Part shown: positions 1-12,383 of the stretch, one piece after another
How the letters are laid out: every line of letters begins with the position of its first letter
Position numbering within the stretch: position 1 is the stretch's first letter
From: Oidiodendron maius Zn
Taxonomy: Eukaryota; Ascomycota; Leotiomycetes; Myxotrichaceae
Direction: 5' to 3'
Length of the DNA: 64,000 nucleotides
NCBI GenBank assembly: GCA_000827325.1
Contig: KN832885.1
Coordinates: 124,001-188,000, forward strand
Notes under the pieces: generated by a model
Database searches by the model: none
Told to the model about the DNA's origin: nothing
What the model saw: the letters and a program-made list of their open reading frames with translations, nothing else
Made by a program: the position numbers and the translations under genes

Positions 1-1
1 G

Positions 2-235
2 ATTACAACTTTTGCTGAGAGAGTACAGCGTCATCTGTCACTCTCGGGCGCGGAGAAAATATCACCACTTGTGCTGCATTGTATCTATCGTGCTGCAATA
101 ACCATGTCATGGCTCAGCTCTGAGACTGGTGATGAGAAATATCGGATTAGAAAGAATATTTGCGAGAAGCTTCTTCAGACAATAGATATCAGGTGGAAGA
201 CGGCTGGTAAATTATTTCTAACTCTGCCAGATTAA
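2..235 (+). CDS. C-terminal end of a fungal transcription factor (partial)
   Basis: An open frame enters from the left edge and ends at TAA 233-235. It encodes about 77 residues with a helical pattern: SPLVLHCIYRAAI, then ETGDEKY, then IDIRWKTAGK. This resembles the end of the fungal_trans middle-homology region of Zn2Cys6 regulators, where a helix is followed by a conserved (R/K)RWK..GKY-like stretch. The zinc cluster would lie to the left of the window and cannot be seen. The family assignment rests on this motif likeness only. Nothing shows what it regulates. Confidence 0.45.
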   Translation: MTTFAERVQRHLSLSGAEKISPLVLHCIYRAAITMSWLSSETGDEKYRIRKNICEKLLQTIDIRWKTAGKLFLTLPD

Positions 236-1290
236 AGGTTGACGTCCACGTAGGTGTATATTTGGAAATACTCGCAATTGCGGACAACGAGCTTTCACGA
301 TCCAGGCAGTAACCTACCAATTGGAGAAGGTATCGCTGGAAGTGCCATATATTCAAGATGACTGTCTTTTATTCTCCAAACTGTGAATCTATCTTGTGTG
401 GAAAATTGGGCTTCCTGATTTATATGCGTTAAAGTATCAGAATCTCTCCATAACCTGCAATTTTCGTACATTTTATCTTTGTAGCGTACTCATATGTACA
501 AGTATGTGCAAAATATTCCATCCGTATTGAAATGTAGAAATATGGAGATGGAGCAGGACTAGTATGCCTTGCTATCATGACCAATCATTACAGCCCTAGA
601 TATGACACCTTCCACTCCCTGAAAAGGGCCATCCGCCCAATTTCAAGCGGTTGAAAAGTTTTGTGCTCATAGGGATATTGACATCATAATTAGTAAACGT
701 ACGAAGGTTTCGCAGAGATCCTCAGACCGAAGAAGAGAAAGACTACAGGTTAATAATGCGGCGACAACACTATGCGGCGCACGCAGCATGAGAAACTTCT
801 ATCGAAGAAGAGATGCTTGCTACACTACATATACTCCTCGATAGAAGGACTGACACGTAGAAGAGGCTGATATCATCAGGCAGGACGAATTATACTATGG
901 CTTCAAGATTCGTGGGCAAGTTTCAAGAGGCATGTACATCCCTACGTCTCTGCAGCTCTATATTTAATACATTTCTACTCCATGTACATCTCTCACCCCA
1001 AAGTCATCAAGTACTAGTTCGGATGCAAACTGAAATTGGAGACTTTTACTGTGTCTATTATCTGACTGACTCATGCTAGTTTACCCAAACTAGAGGCGGA
1101 TGTAAAGAAGCAAAGAAAGTCCCAAAACACTTAGCGCCCTGCTCACACCAGATTCCATAACACACTTTAGCCCGAAAACTCCCGTGAATCCCATCACATC
1201 TATAGGCCAATAACTCGTGCTAACGCAATTGAAAATCGGGAAGGTGGCAGCTATGGCAAGCACACATCCATCTAGCCGTGAATATATCCA
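236..1290. other. intergenic, no gene seen
   Basis: About 1 kb between the transcription-factor tail and the 3' end of the phosphofructokinase-2 gene. Only short unsupported open frames are present and no RNA gene or repeat was recognised. Confidence 0.6.
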
Positions 1291-3442
1291 CTAGTCCCTT
1301 GTAGCGGGGGAGGCGAGACCAGAGCCAGGCATAGGGCTGACGACTCCACTTGCCGGGACTGGGATCTTAATGTCTTCGGGAGAGCCTGGGATGATATCTA
1401 GAGAGAGACCAGGTATGTAGATGCGCTTGGCTTCATTTTGATAAGACTTGGGGATAACCTTTGGAGAGTTAGTTAGATGCATTGAAGAGGAGAGCTGAAA
1501 TACCAACCTCAATAATCTCATTGCGTGGAAACTTTAAGGTAGGAATATTCATAGCATCGCATGCCATGAGATAACCGTAGAGAACTCGCAGCACAGACTC
1601 ATGAGCAATTATTAACAGGTCGTTCTGCTCGCGCTCAAGTTCGAGGATCATGGGTTCAAGGCGAACCGCAAGATCATGATACGACTGAATATGTTAACAT
1701 TAACCTGAATGGGGGACTAAACGACATACCTCAGCCCTAGGGTAGCGATGATGATACGGATCCTTCTCATGCTTCTCTACCTCTTCCGGATATATTCGAC
1801 GAATGGCCCGCTCAGATAGCTTTTCGCACACCCCAGGATTGAGCTGGCTCATTTGAGAACGCTGTCGAACGGGATATCCAAGGCTCTTCAGATAGTCGGC
1901 AGTTTCTACTGTCCTCTTCCGCGTGGACGTCCAGATGGTCAGTGGCCTAAGCGGTATATTCGGTCCACCCTTGGCGATCAGTGCAAGACGCTCTTTCTCC
2001 CGATGAGCCATCAATGTATCGGCCATTTTCCTAGCGTAATCTCTACCCTCATCGGAAAGAGAAGCATCGGCCTTGTAGGAGTCCTCATGACTTGAGGTGC
2101 CGGCTCGGACAAAGAAGGTCTGGCGGGCTTTGATATGCAGATTCATCAGGTAGAAAACGATGCGGTAGGAGAGGTATCCGAAGGAGACGTTGTTGTACTT
2201 GATTGCCTCGCCAGCATTTATCATCTTGACCCAGTTGAGATTCGTCTCGGTCATAGTCTCGAAGTCTGGGATTTTGAGTTCGATTCTCCTTAGATACAGT
2301 TGTGCAGCCTCGTCTGGATCCATTCCCACAAACTATCACTTGTTAATCGGGAGTCATTGAGGAATATAGAGGAAGGCGTACATCTGGGGAAGAGATTTTG
2401 ACGTTGCGAGCATTCTCTTGAAGGATTTTGTCATCGGCGACGTACGACTCGAGGAAGAGTGTCTAAAATGGTGAGCTTATATTCTTCACTGCTTTGCTAC
2501 AGTTCTCATACCTGAACGTCATGCTTCGCGAACTCCTTCTCGAGAGATCTACGTCCTGCAGCGAGTGGATTAACCGCGTCGTAGATTGCGACCTGGCCGT
2601 TTTCGTGATTCAGCCATGCATAGATGTCTTCACGACACTTCTTCAAGATCTTTTGGCGAAGCAAAACGGAGGGCGCAGATGCGTTAACGAAGAAGTAATC
2701 TTCAGGGATATCGATATTTGGGTCCATGGTGGCCCGACGATAGTCACCGAGATGGAAAACCCTAGTCTTAACACCAAGCCTAGGGAATTAGCAAAGAGCA
2801 GTAGTAGTAGACGGGCAGATTTACCATTGGAGATAGCGGCACAGAGAGACCGAGATGTGACTATATTAAAAGGTTAACAGCAGAGAAAACGAGAAGTGAA
2901 AGGACTTACGTCTTTCCCCGCGCTGGAAGTCCAACTAAGACAATTGCGATTCTCCCAGAGTGGAAAAGTCTACCCGACATGGTGCTGTAGAGTTGCGCAG
3001 GCGCCATGTGCGAGGTATTCTCGTCTGGGATATCGTGGACGCCATCGATAAATGTCGAAGAGCGTCGACGATATCGAGGAGAGTTGGCAGCGATCTCCGC
3101 AGTGCTGATGACAGCGACACGGTTAGCAAGGACCACTTTAGAACCAGTATTCTCACTATAGCCAGAATGGAGCTCTGTGAGATGAGCAGATTCTGTGCCA
3201 GGGGGGTACGGGATCTCTTCTCCAGTCTTGGCATAGGTGAAGACGAGCTTGGGAAGCCTGGGATCTTGCTCATCTCCAGGAAGGTGGAATACCTCCTTGA
3301 GTAGATGCTTGTCCGAGGCTTCACTAGAGCCTTGGGTCTCTGGGTGGTTGGCCTTGCTTTGGCCAGGGTTTGGGGAAAGGAAGTCCTCGAAAAGAGCATC
3401 AAGCTTGGTCGTAACAACGACCCTATAGCTCTCTTCAGGCAT
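1291..3442 (-). CDS. 6-phosphofructo-2-kinase (Pfk26-like) with inactive-looking phosphatase domain
   Basis: Seven exons on the minus strand: 3442-2910, 2860-2825, 2779-2512, 2462-2382, 2332-1730, 1684-1508 and 1458-1291. All junctions keep frame and give 621 aa. The cytosolic enzyme makes fructose 2,6-bisphosphate, the activator of glycolytic phosphofructokinase. A serine-rich N-terminal region of about 165 residues precedes the Walker A motif GLPARGKT (near residue 170). The kinase domain continues with LCRYLQWLGVKTRVFHLGDYRR. The C-terminal histidine-phosphatase domain follows, but where active enzymes have RHGE this one reads VRAGTS, so the phospho-accepting histidine is missing. The second histidine is still present (IIAHES). 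Yeast Pfk26 likewise lost its catalytic histidine, so a kinase-only role is inferred. The start was chosen because an in-frame stop lies just upstream. It is divergent from TOM40. Confidence 0.9.
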
Positions 3443-4265
3443 GACGCTCTTATGTCATGGAGATTTTAGGGGATAGATGCTCCGTATCAAATTCCAGATC
3501 GATATCAAGATTCGAGATCGAGTTTGGAAGGAGGGAGGGTTGTAGACGCATCTTCGAGGCAAAGAGAGAAGATACTCACAGTAGTGTATCCATGACGACT
3601 CAGCGGCCCTTCCAAACAATGGCTGCCCGTAAGACCAAAGCTGCAGTATCGACAGTATTGAGCAGAGAGAGGCTCTCCCGTTACCAAGAAACTCCCGCGT
3701 GAGGCACCTTCAAGCAAGAGCTCTGTTTCCAGAGAGCAAAGAGGCCAAAGAGATCTCAGCAACTTTGCTAGATATGGAACGGTAGATGCCCGAAGATTCC
3801 TTGATGATAGTTGCACTTTCCTGTCCCTGCGTGCTCGGCTCAAACTATTGAGGCTCGCTGCTGCTCACAGCCCACCCCCCTGCTGTTCAATGGATGTGGA
3901 TGTTTCTCACGAGATGTCTACAAAGATGAGGACGAGGCTGATATGTCCTCCATCATCGTGCATTTAGCTCGGTTTTAGCGGAAGTCGTCTAATAGACCAA
4001 TGGACGTCCAGAACAGGGATGTCAGTATTTACGCCTTGTTGCCTAAGGCACCCCATGCCTCTAAAAATTTACTTTCCATTCTTTGACGTTGAAGCTATCG
4101 TCTCATTGAACCATTCAAGCTGTTGCTGTGTCTGCGCGTGCCAACATCCTGCAGAGAACAGCCTGCTCGCTCGCCCTCTTCCATCTCGACATTCGCAGCA
4201 CCTCCCTCTCCTCTTCCGCCTCTTCTTTCCTGTCTTAATCATTCTCTCGCTCCCTCCCTGCCATC
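3443..4265. promoter_or_regulatory. shared upstream region of PFK26-like gene and TOM40
   Basis: About 820 bases between two divergently transcribed start codons. The TOM40 side carries a C/T-rich run (about 4165-4262) typical of fungal 5' leaders. No further motif is claimed. Confidence 0.5.
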
Positions 4266-5454
4266 ATGTCGTTGTCGCTTGAGAAGGAAAGCCCCTTAGG
4301 CTTTCTGTGGAACAACGCTGCCTTTGCGGCTCTGCAAGACACATACACCTCTTTCCAGCAACGGAGAGGGGCTCTAGGTCTCTCGAACCCAGGAACAGTT
4401 GAGAACATTGCGCGCGAGGTGCAGCGCGATGTCTTCCTGAACAACTATACCTTTACAGGCCTGAGGGCAGACCTCACCAAGGCATTCAGCATCTCACCAT
4501 TGTTCCAAGTGTCACACGCATTCTCGATAGGATCTCAAGGCTTGCCGCCGTATACGTTTGCAGCTCTGTTTGGAACCAACAAGGTTGGTGATGGGATTGT
4601 GCCGACGGATACTCTCATCTTAACTAATATCTCAATCACAGATCTTTATGCAAGGGAATGTTGACAATGATGGCCAGCTCTCAACGCGCTTCAACTACCG
4701 ATGGAACCCTTCCCTTGTCACGAAAACCCAGATCCAGATCGCCCCAAGTCCCAGTCAGGCGATGGTGCAGATCGACAACGAGTACACTGGAAATGACTTC
4801 ACGGCCTCGTTGAAGACCCTCAATCCGTCTGTCATCGATGGCGGGCTCACAGGGATCTTTATCGGCAGTTACCTCCAATCAGTGACCCCTAGCCTGGCCC
4901 TCGGCCTCGAAGCGATCTGGCAGCGGGCAGCTATGAACCAAGGCCCAGAGACGGCGGTGTCGTACTGCGCCAAATACAAGGGGAGCAACTGGATTGCCAG
5001 CGCCCAGCTACAGGCGCAGGGAGCCATCAACACGGCATACTGGCGAAAACTGACGGACAAGGTTGAGGCGGGCGTGGACCTGAACCTGCAGTTTGGCGGG
5101 ATGGGCGCGGCCGGGATGATGGGCATGCCAGCGAGCAAGGAGGGTGTGACGACCGTCGGGGCCAAGTACGACTTCCGGATGTCAACCTTCAGAGCGCAGA
5201 TCGACTCGACGGGGAAGCTGAGCTGCCTGTTGGAGAAACGGGTTGCGCCCCCCGTGCAGTTGACGTTCGCCGCAGAGATGGATCAATTCAAGGTTCGTTA
5301 TCCATATTAAGTTTTAGACGAATATGACAAGGCTGACCCCCTCCAGCAACAAGCTAAGATCGGCATGGCCGTCTCCATCGAAGCCAGCGGGGAGGAACTA
5401 CAGGAGCAACAGGAATTCGCAGGAGCCGCACCGCCGGCGCAGATCCCCTTCTAA
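4266..5454 (+). CDS. TOM40: mitochondrial import receptor subunit Tom40
   Basis: Three exons, 4266-4583, 4642-5292 and 5347-5454, give 358 aa. Tom40 is the beta-barrel channel of the TOM complex in the outer mitochondrial membrane, through which nearly all nuclear-encoded mitochondrial proteins pass. The Porin_3-type sequence is recognisable: a short N-terminal helix region ([20 protein letters not shown]), [19 protein letters not shown], the strand motif [20 protein letters not shown], and a glycine- and methionine-rich loop ([12 protein letters not shown]) before the last strands. The length fits the fungal family. The start lies in a pyrimidine-rich context with no competing upstream ATG nearby. 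A partner subunit of the same complex, TOM7, lies about 18 kb to the right. Confidence 0.95.
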
Positions 5455-8400
5455 TCGGCCTCAGCAACCCAAACCCCACTCCTCCGCTCCCACCTCACGT
5501 TAATCGAAAAATCCTCATGCTCTTCTAGATAAACGAGAGCCGGGGGCCGCTCCATGTACCGAATAGCAGCTCCTCGCCTGCCTGCATCGCATCATCTCCC
5601 GCTCTTCCTTCCACAATTAAACCTGTCCTACTACATCAAACCTAACCCAAACCACGACCCATTGAATGTTTTTCCGCGCATGACGACGTCGGCCCAGCTC
5701 GAGAGAAATACAGAGGGAAAGAGAGGCGCGCACAAGAAAGATGCTGACGAACATAGATTTCCTTTCCCCATCCCTTACTCCTTTCCCAACCGTCCCCTCG
5801 CACCTGAAAGTTCCATCTTTCACCTTAAATGGTATTTTAATGGTCTTACATATTTGTCACGATCATCGAATTCATCATCATCATCATGTTCGTTGTGTTT
5901 TCACGATTGGGGGGTATGGCATGGCATGCGGGCAGCGCGAAATGTATTATAGTTTTTTCTTCCCTTTACTTTTGATTTTCTGGTACCTGGGAGGGGAGAG
6001 GAGGGGGGAAGATATGCTATACCATGCTATACAATGCTAGGGTCTGGTGTGGATAGATAGGTATATGGCAGGGTAGATGAATGTCATGGGGGACGTGTAT
6101 AAAAGAAAATTCTTTCCTCGAATGATCGATCGACCTCTCCACACTCTCTCCGCCTGAATCCCTCTCACTCCTTCCCTCGCACCTTCCCTTTGTCTTACCG
6201 CACTTTTCATATCCATCTACGCCCGAACCAACATGCAACCAATCCACGCAAAGTCTTCCTGTCCCTGCCTCCGACCTCGGTGCTCTCTCGCGTTTCCCAT
6301 ACCCAAGGGCTGGCAGTTTCTTATTCGCGCCTGCACTGAAACCTCACCCATGAGCCCTCTCTCAACAACCCCATACGAACTTCTTCCTTTCCTTCTCTCT
6401 CTCTTCCATCTCTTCCATTCTTTGCCCATATTTCTTTTTCTTTCTTCCTCTCGTTCGACTTGCAAGGGAAGCTAATGCCCGTCTCCCCCTTTCAAGCATG
6501 TACAGGCGATAAGATCGCACAAGCGTCAGGTACGGCCACGTAGTCGCTGTAGTGTGGGCCGGGTCTGTCTCTGATTACCTTGGGACAGGGGATTGGGTTG
6601 GAAGCATTGTGAGCATTGGATTTTGGGTTTAGGGAGTGGGTGTTGGAAGGCTGGGAATTTGATAGGTCGATAGAGCTTGTGTTTAAGGAGGATTGTGGAT
6701 TGGAAGGGGATTGGCTACGGGAGCTAAGTTTTTGGTCTTGACAGGTAAAGAAGGAGAGGGCATGGCTGAGGATTGGAGGAATAGAGACTAGAGATTGGAG
6801 ATTGAAGATTGGAGATACTATTTTAAGATGCTTGGATGGAAGATTATTTCTGGTTTGTTCTTACGATGGAATGTGGCCTTACCTAGCGTATTCCTCCTGC
6901 TTCAATATGTATCCTCTGCACGTGATGCAAGTAGAACTACCTACGGCCGTGCCTCAGGGATCTAGGGAAAAGGAACTGTATTGACAGATCACTCATTTAC
7001 CTTCCATAGCTTACCTCTCATATATCTTAGCTACTCGAAATGCCTCAGTTCTATAATACCAACATCCAAGCCTGCCCTCCAAAATACCGCATCTGCAGCA
7101 AAACAGCTCACCTCAATCAAACATCACGCTTCCATGCAGGCATGCGTGCGTCCGTCCCGGCCACCGGCATATTTTCTGAGATGTGATCAAATCCTGCAAA
7201 ATGGTTCTCAGGCGCCGAGTGGCAGGCGAACATGTGGCCCCACCACCACTTTCACCACGGGGTTTCTTAACCTAAGGATGGGTTGGGCTTGCGGGGTATA
7301 TGTACCTCATATATACATACTACGTATACAGACAGGGTCGCATGGAAAGAGGGAAGGAAGGAATGCTTCTCCTTCGGGAGCACCCTGAGGCATGGTTCAG
7401 GTATCTGCAGCCGGGAGATGTGTTCTGCTTGGTTTTGGCTGACGGCGTGAGGTGAGGCGTCATGCGCCGATGCGTGAGAAGTGTGGAAGGGGACGGTGAG
7501 AGGTAAGATTACCGGACGTGTGCGTATCGTGGCGGTCTCGTGCCGGCAATGTGTGAGTGAAGAGAGATGGATGAAGAGATGTGATGTCTTTTCATTGATG
7601 CTGGATCTGTGATTTGATTGATGAATTGATGAGTGGATATGGCCAGGATGGATGGGCAACATGCTCCGGATCCAAGAATTTTTCGAATTGAGCACCACTG
7701 ATTGATGGATCGGGCCCCTTTAGCCCACCATCCCACGACGAGGGTCCGGCCGCCCAGCGTTTAGCATCCCTTTCGCACAAAGTTGATTTCGGCTTGCCAG
7801 CCTGTTAGCACCTCTCGGGCTGGGAGCCATTGCCATTGTCGGGACAAGGTGGGCAGCGATGACGTCCCCCTCGTCGCGTGCACTCGAAACGACGAACTCG
7901 TATCCGTTCAGTCTTGGCGGATCTCCATTCCTCGCCCCGTGACCCGGAATTATTCATCGGCGCTTGTGCGTACAAATAGGGTCAGAAATAAAGGGGGGTT
8001 GTGTTCCACAGGCGCGTGCATGCTGGGTGACAGCGTGGCGGGCCAGGAATTATGGGCGAGCTATTAGGTACTTGAATGGAGCAGTGGATCACTGTGATGC
8101 CTGTCGGAAGACGTTGAGCGAAGATGCGGGCTGGGCTCTGGGTCTCATGCTACGAAGGAGATCCTCCTGGTCGGGTCGGCTCAGCCTCCACGCCCGCCGA
8201 CGCTGTCACGCTGTCACGCTGTCACGCTGGAGTAATACTGCACCGCTGTACCGTCACGTGTACCTTGGTGTATGGTGAACCCCTAGGAACATTCGGTACC
8301 TCTCTCTCGAGCCTGGTGGTTGTCTAAGCAGATCCTGCACTGCAGCGCACGTTACAACATGTAGGTATATCCGTTGCCTGCATCTGCACACCCGAACCGT

Positions 8401-9598
8401 CCCCGACCCGAAGCGGCAATCAGCTCGACCAAGCTCCCGCTCGATGCGGGCCCAGCACCCAATGGCCGCGGCCGGCTGACCCAGCGCCGCGACGGACACC
8501 GCGACATGCTCATGCGGTTGTTGCCAGATCTGGCGCCTGAAGGGGGAAGAGGGTGAGAGGAGAGCGCGAAGGGCAGGGAGATCTGACTCAAGAAACAGGT
8601 ATGATTTGACAGAGGCGAAGGGGACAAGGGGCAAGGGGCCGAGGGGTTGAGGCGAGTGAGGATCCCATGGGAATGGGCAATAGACGAGGTTTCTCTTGTG
8701 GTCCCATGATGGCGGGTGAGGGGGAGCTGTTCAACATGCTGCAAGACAGGCGTGACAAGCGTATGTGTGGCCATGCGCGCCCGCGTCCCAAAGGGGACGA
8801 AAGGGACGAAGAGACAGTGCAGTTACGAGTCCAGGTTGACATTTAGGTAATGTCCTGTGCCGGCACCTCCTTTCAGGGAACTTCCTCCAGGCTCCATCAG
8901 CAGTTCCTCGCCCCCAGCCCCGTACTGTGTGGCATGAGATCCTGTCTCTCCTGGAAGTCTGTCTCGTACCTGGCTGCGGCGGGCGAGCTGATCAATGCCA
9001 TTGTCCATTTGCCCACGGCCACTCTCACTGTCTCTCTTTGCCCCTGTCTCGCGCGCCGCCTCCTGCCCTCACCCGGATCCTGTGCATCCCCTCGCGCGTC
9101 CGGCTCCTGTGCTGTTGCTCATGCTCATCAGCACACTCTCACTCAGTATCTCCCTCCCTCTCTCTCGCCGTCTGCGAACCTCACGCGTGTGGCCCGCCCG
9201 CAACGTCCACCCCGCCACTGCCGATCCTGCCAGTGTGCCCACAAACCCCAACCGCGCGCAGGGAATCGGACCAGTCACGCCCCCCGCTCAATGTCAGCCA
9301 GGGCCTTGCCCCCGCCAGCCCGCGGTAGGGTAAGCTGGCGTGGGCAACGAGAGTTGGCGGCGGGTTTGGAGGGGACTAGGGAGGTGGATGTGGTCAAGGG
9401 CAGTGATGGCGATTGCCGTGTAGATATCTGCGATGTGTGATATACGGTATATTGCTGATTACATGTATCTCGATAATTTGTGCCTGGTTGTGCGCTGCGA
9501 ATTACCAAAATCACAGATAAAATGGCTGTCAAAATACAAAATGCACGGGCGAATACCATCGAGGATCATAATTTCGGCGCCATCCCTCTTCTGTGATG
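5455..9598. other. long intergenic region
   Basis: About 4.1 kb without a supportable gene. Open frames are short, overlap one another on both strands and have no recognisable domain. It holds pyrimidine-rich runs (6120-6470, 8995-9180) and a small 8-bp tandem repeat near 8201. The rightmost part probably belongs to the GSK3 promoter. Confidence 0.55.
8201..8229. repeat. 8-bp tandem repeat, about 3.5 copies
   Basis: The unit CGCTGTCA is repeated head to tail three and a half times. It is a short, simple repeat with no known role. Confidence 0.7.
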
Positions 9599-10863
9599 AG
9601 CTAGATCATATCCAGGTAAGCGGGCCCTCGCACCGGCCGCTTCTCCCTCGACCAGCCAAAATCCCGCCAGGAGCCAAAGAGAGAGGAGAGGAGCGCGAGA
9701 GACGTTAACTTCGACATCGACATCATCAACCATCACGGGCCACGCCAGAGTTCAATTCCTGTCCAGCAACCATCTCTATCGACGCCGTCCTCTCCCTCTC
9801 TCTTCCACTCTCCACTCTCCCTCCTCTTCTCTCTCTCTTTCCCTCTGACCCCGTGTCAATACCTTACCTTCTCCTCCTCCCACCACTACCACCAGCACCT
9901 CCTCCTTCTCCTCCTTCTCTCCATCTCTCACCTTTTCGCCTTCCAGCACATCCCGGCTCCACCGCCCCCCCTCCCACCACTCACGCAACCCCGTACCCCC
10001 GAGAGCGAGCGACGCCCTGCCCGGCCAGCGGCGCCCAAGACGAGCGCGTGAGCAGCACCAATCTTCCCATCTGTCGGGTTCAGCCCAGGGTCGGGGGTGT
10101 GGAAGCTCGACTCGACCGCCTACCGTAGCAGTGCCTACCGTGCTCTCGTACCTTGGGCGGCGGCTGCTCACCACACAGAGCAACGACCACCTCGACCACC
10201 TGAACCCTTCTCCCTCTCTCTCATCTCTCCTCAACTGTCTTCTCTTCCAACAAGAATTCACCGCCTCGACCACCCTCGGCTCGATCTTTTCTCCATCTCT
10301 CTCTCCCCTCTCTCTCGCTCTGTCTCTCGGTGGTCCCTCGAATCCTCATCCCGGCACCCCGACCGGAGCCCCTCAACCCCAGGAACATTCAAGCCGCCTG
10401 CCAGAGACACTCTCTCAATCAACCCTAGCTGGTCCGCTGTGGTCGAGAAGGTGATCTGCCTCCCAAACTAACCTCCTCGTGCTACTCGACGGCTGCGACT
10501 CCACTCCCACGTCCACTTCCAACGCTCGCCTGGTCACTTCGGGTCACGTTACTCACCTTTCACCTTTACCTCCTCCATCCCTCCCTCCATCTCTCTCCAC
10601 ACTCTTCCGCCTCCATCAATCACCCTTCTCCTCTTCAAACACACCCTCACCTTGTCAATCCTCAATCTCGTACCCGGTATCTCCATCATCTCTCTCCCCC
10701 TCCTCCCTCTCTCGCCGTCCTCGCGCATCACCCTCATCCGCCCGCCCTCGACCCCCAACAATTGCCCACCACGGCCCTCCCCACGACGTCGATTCCCTTC
10801 CCAACTACTCCCCTCCGCGCCCACTTCCCGCCCGCGCGATAGCATCCGCGTTTTGGGTCCGCC
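9599..10863 (+). promoter_or_regulatory. ATG-free, pyrimidine-rich leader of the GSK3 gene
   Basis: Reading the plus strand from the last ATG (9596-9598) to the GSK3 start at 10864, no ATG occurs in any frame over 1,265 bases. Much of it is C/T rich (9770-9960, 10200-10380, 10540-10760). The pattern is what a long scanned 5' untranslated leader would show. The transcription start itself cannot be seen, so how much of this is leader and how much promoter is inference. Confidence 0.6.
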
Positions 10864-12383
10864 ATGTCGCAGAATCGGCCCGCTGCCTTCTCCAGTCTCA
10901 GGATGGGAGGTGAGCGACCTCCAATTCCCCCTCCCCCTCGGTTGCGATTGTTGTTGAATCAGGATGATACTAACCGCGTGCTCTCGCCTCACAGAAGTCA
11001 TCCGTGAGAAGGTCCAAGATGGAGTGACGGGAGAGACGCGAGACATGCAGTACACGCAATGTAAGATCGTGGGTAATGGCTCCTTCGGCGTCGTCTTCCA
11101 GACCAAGCTCTCCCCTTCAGGCGAGGACGCTGCCATCAAGCGCGTCTTACAAGACAAGAGATTCAAGGTGCGTGCGACATACCTCATCCTCATCCTCCAC
11201 CAACTCCTCTATAACCATACCCCCCCCTCCGGTATACTGACCTCCCCAGAACCGCGAGCTGCAAATCATGCGCATCGTCCGGCATCCTAACATCGTCGAG
11301 CTCAAGGCCTTCTACTACTCCAACGGGGAGAGAGTAAGTTCTGCCACCACTCCACGCACGCAGAGCCTGATCCTAACCACCTTCTTGCAGAAGGACGAGG
11401 TCTACCTCAACCTGGTCCAGGAATACGTCCCCGAGACCGTCTACCGAGCCTCGCGCTACTTCAACAAGATGAAGACTACCATGCCCATACTCGAGGTCAA
11501 GCTCTACATCTACCAGCTTTTCCGCGCCCTCGCCTACATACACTCACAAGGTATCTGCCACCGCGATATCAAGCCTCAGAACCTACTGCTCGACCCCAGC
11601 ACAGGCGTGCTGAAGCTGTGCGACTTCGGCAGCGCTAAGATCCTCGTCGAGAACGAGCCCAACGTATCCTACATCTGCTCGCGCTACTATCGTGCGCCCG
11701 AGTTGATCTTTGGAGCGACCAACTACACGACTAAGATTGGTGAGGAGATCCCGCAGACAAAAATCAATTGCAATGCTAACGGTCACAGATGTCTGGTCGA
11801 CGGGCTGCGTCATGGCAGAGCTCATGCTCGGCCAGCCCCTCTTCCCTGGTGAATCGGGCATCGACCAGCTAGTCGAGATCATCAAGGTCCTGGGCACCCC
11901 CACCCGAGACCAGATCCGCACCATGAACCCGAACTACATGGAGCACAAGTTCCCCCAGATCAAGCCGCACCCTTTCAGCAAGGTCTTCCGCAAGGCTGAG
12001 CAGAATGCCATCGAACTGATCTCATGCCTCCTGGAGTACACGCCTACGGAGCGCCTCTCAGCTATCGACGCCATGGTCCATCCTTTCTTCGATGAGCTGC
12101 GCGATCCCAGCACAAGATTCCCCGATTCGCGCCATCCCGGCGGCCCAGTCAAAGACTTGCCCACCCTCTTTGACTTCTCGCATCATGGTATGTCCCCTTC
12201 CCCCGGTAAGTTCTTCGATGCAGCTTGCTGACTGCCGCCCCCCTCTCAGAACTCTCCATCGCCCCTCATCTCAACTCCCGGCTAGTCCCACAGCATGTCC
12301 GCGCCGACTTAGCCGCTCGCGGCCTTGATATTGACAACTTCACCCCAATGACAAAGGAGGAGATGATGGCGAGGTTAGATTGA
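10864..12383 (+). CDS. GSK3: glycogen synthase kinase 3 homologue (serine/threonine kinase)
   Basis: Six exons, 10864-10909, 10995-11167, 11250-11333, 11391-11739, 11789-12187 and 12250-12383, give 394 aa with all phases matching. The kinase landmarks are in order: glycine loop [10 protein letters not shown], catalytic lysine in [25 protein letters not shown], the activation-loop tyrosine in [12 protein letters not shown] (the GSK3 autophosphorylation site), and the C-terminal ending [19 protein letters not shown]. It is expected to act in cytosol and nucleus in growth, stress and morphogenesis signalling. The first exon is only 46 nt ([15 protein letters not shown]) and is followed by an 85-nt intron. 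It is preceded by an unusually long ATG-free leader, which suggests translation by scanning from a distant cap. Confidence 0.97.

Noticed and set aside
3505-3843. possible extra N-terminal exon of the phosphofructokinase-2 gene
   Set aside because: No convincing splice junction to the exon starting at 3442, and that exon begins with its own ATG after an in-frame stop.
8850-9440. 196-codon plus-strand frame
   Set aside because: Low-complexity Ser/Pro/Arg sequence from C/T-rich DNA, competing with two other frames at the same place.
10549-11193. 214-codon minus-strand open frame over the GSK3 leader and first exons
   Set aside because: Composition simply mirrors the C/T-rich leader (arginine and glycine runs) and overlaps the certain kinase exon.
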